From: JALRHH01 sp964590315
GTDB taxonomy: Bacteria; Patescibacteriota; Saccharimonadia; Saccharimonadales; JALRHH01
Direction: 5' to 3'
DNA length: 42,965 nucleotides
Assembly: GCA_964590315.1 (NCBI GenBank)
Contig: CAZPVS010000008.1
Coordinates: forward strand, 1-42,965
Shown here in pieces: positions 42,801-42,965 of the stretch. Each line of letters opens with the position of its first letter. The stretch's first letter is position 1. The translations under genes were made by a program, and so were the position numbers. The notes beneath the pieces were generated by a model. The model saw only the letters and a program-made list of their open reading frames with translations, had not been told where the DNA came from and did no database searches.

Positions 42801-42965
42801 CTTGAGCCAACATCCTCTCGAATCGTTCGAAGTTATTCTCTCTGAACAGACGGTGCCGCTGAGTACCCTGAAGCCTGAACACGATGGCAAAGCAGTGAGC
42901 ATTGGGGGTGCCGTTCTTGAGACCCGAGAGATTATGACCAAGAAGGGGCAGAAGATGTGCTTCGT
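39856..42965 (+). CDS. dnaE: DNA polymerase III alpha subunit, 3' end outside window
   Basis: An open frame from ATG 39856 to the last base, about 1036 codons, with no stop, so it runs off the window. The N-terminal PHP domain has all nine metal-ligand positions filled: His13, His15, Asp24, His49, Glu74, His95, Cys145, Asp219 and His221. The polymerase domain has GPGRGSAAGS, then PDIDID with Asp428 and Asp430, and Asp584 in KMDFLGLSNL, the three catalytic aspartates. NKSHSACYGLIAYQTAYLKA and the helix-hairpin-helix and OB regions follow. This is the main replicative polymerase (DnaE1 type) and, with its intact PHP site, may proofread itself. Confidence 0.96.
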   Translation, partial: MAAHVLKTSDYVHLHNHTQYSLLDGLTRLGPLMDFVKEQGMSAVAMTDHGTLSGAIDFYKEAEAKGVKPIIGIETYMAKRRHIDKDPVKDKQRYHLILLAMNNIGYQNIMQLSTTANLDGFYYYPRIDHDLLERYNEGIIVLSACMGGEVGDALRQGQYDQAKQVAEWYKSVFGDRYYLEIQDHGHPKNPLYSAEQGAINEQVLTLGKELDIPVVVTCDAHYLKHEDQDAHEILLCVGTGSYLSDEKRMSLKDYPLHVTEPSELIERWGAEHPEVITNTSVVAERCDVHIELGKILIPKFPVPKGEDEKSYLHKLVYAGLAWRYGKTDESSAGTLSIHAAKKTLPMAVAERAEYELGVIDSMGFNGYFLIIQDFINWGKDAGIVFGPGRGSAAGSIIAYALKITELDPIKYDLLFERFLNPDRISMPDIDIDIQDTRRDEVIQYCVEKYGTDRVANIVTFGRMFARNAVRDVSRVLQVPYAEADRLAKMIPAPVQGRHIPLADSLQNDPDLKHEYETNTVAKEVLDQAVRLEGTIRSHGVHAAGVVIAPDSIVKFAPLEMAQKGVVTTQYSMGPVEELGLLKMDFLGLSNLTIIKNALRIIKKVYDFDLDINTIPLDDKKTFELLQRGDTTGVFQLESSGMKRYLKELKPTEFDDIIAMCALYRPGPLSAGLVDTFIRRKNGQETVVYDHTSMEPALSNTYGVLVYQEQFMQISKDVCGFSGGEADTLRKAIGKKKRDMMAKMEKRFIEGAVDNGINRKLIEDFWAKLLGFADYCFNKSHSACYGLIAYQTAYLKAHYPAAFMAALMTSDYDDTDRLAIEMSECKHMGISVLQPDVNESFVEFAVVPQANEIRFGMAAIKNVGTGAVEEILRARGSGKFENLDDFFSRVNTRTVNRKALESLIKAGAFDSFGERSYLLHNLDVMLAFASRLQKEKASGQVDLFGSLLEETISVKPQLVLEPPVVEYPLREQLVWERELLGLYLSQHPLESFEVILSEQTVPLSTLKPEHDGKAVSIGGAVLETREIMTKKGQKMCF

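Overview
The window is a gene-dense stretch (about 43 protein genes, no intergenic gap over 160 bases) that looks like chromosome from a Patescibacteria/CPR bacterium, most likely a Saccharibacteria (TM7) relative. This assignment is inference from gene content: split transketolase, a gatC-gatA-x-gatB operon, a DUF2207 protein, monoderm-type surface proteins with an LPXTG sorting signal and a sortase, and small compact operons with ATGA overlaps. TGA is used as an ordinary stop codon, so it is not an SR1/Gracilibacteria-type recoded genome. I see no rRNA, tRNA, CRISPR array, insertion sequence or phage gene.

Layout. 1-516: 3' part of a ZIP metal transporter. 571-1638: rmuC. 1640-3478 (minus): a YajQ-family protein and an MGH1/GH63-like glycoside hydrolase. 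3597-7764: pheS, an SGNH hydrolase and pheT, all overlapping by ATGA. 7767-12955: a DUF2207 membrane protein, an RND permease and a Nudix hydrolase. 13012-15884: two FKBP isomerases, a glutaredoxin/NrdH-like redoxin, thioredoxin reductase and a MarR regulator. 15998-17397 (minus): glycerophosphodiesterase and an FAD/NAD oxidoreductase. 17446-18413: inorganic pyrophosphatase and a Nudix hydrolase. 18515-23387: a central-carbon operon (gap, rpiB, rpe-like, split transketolase, class II aldolase). 23540-28286: a cell-surface locus (membrane protein, three secreted proteins sharing one repeat, sortase). 28377-31227: PfkB kinase, an unrecognised protein and a LOG-like SLOG protein. 31285-33249: uvrB. 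33253-34332 (minus): an alpha/beta hydrolase. 34457-38083: gatC, gatA, a membrane protein, gatB. 38100-39717: galU and two small envelope proteins. 39856-end: dnaE, cut off by the window edge.

Two things stand out. First, the sortase locus encodes three exported proteins built from the same roughly 55-residue repeat (seven copies in total); one carries an LPETG signal just upstream of a sortase with its His, Cys and Arg residues. It reads like a dedicated, possibly undescribed surface fibre or coat system. Second, at least six genes (rmuC, yajQ, pheS, uvrB, gatC and the gene at 39029) have a TATAAT-like -10 box only 6-8 bases before the ATG and no Shine-Dalgarno sequence. That predicts leaderless mRNAs, next to other genes with strong AGGAGG sites.

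Two essential heteromeric translation enzymes (PheST and GatCAB) each have an unrelated gene translationally coupled between their subunit genes. The carbon operon joins the non-oxidative pentose phosphate pathway to triose-phosphate glycolysis, as expected for a fermenting episymbiont, but no phosphofructokinase of the PfkA type is visible here.
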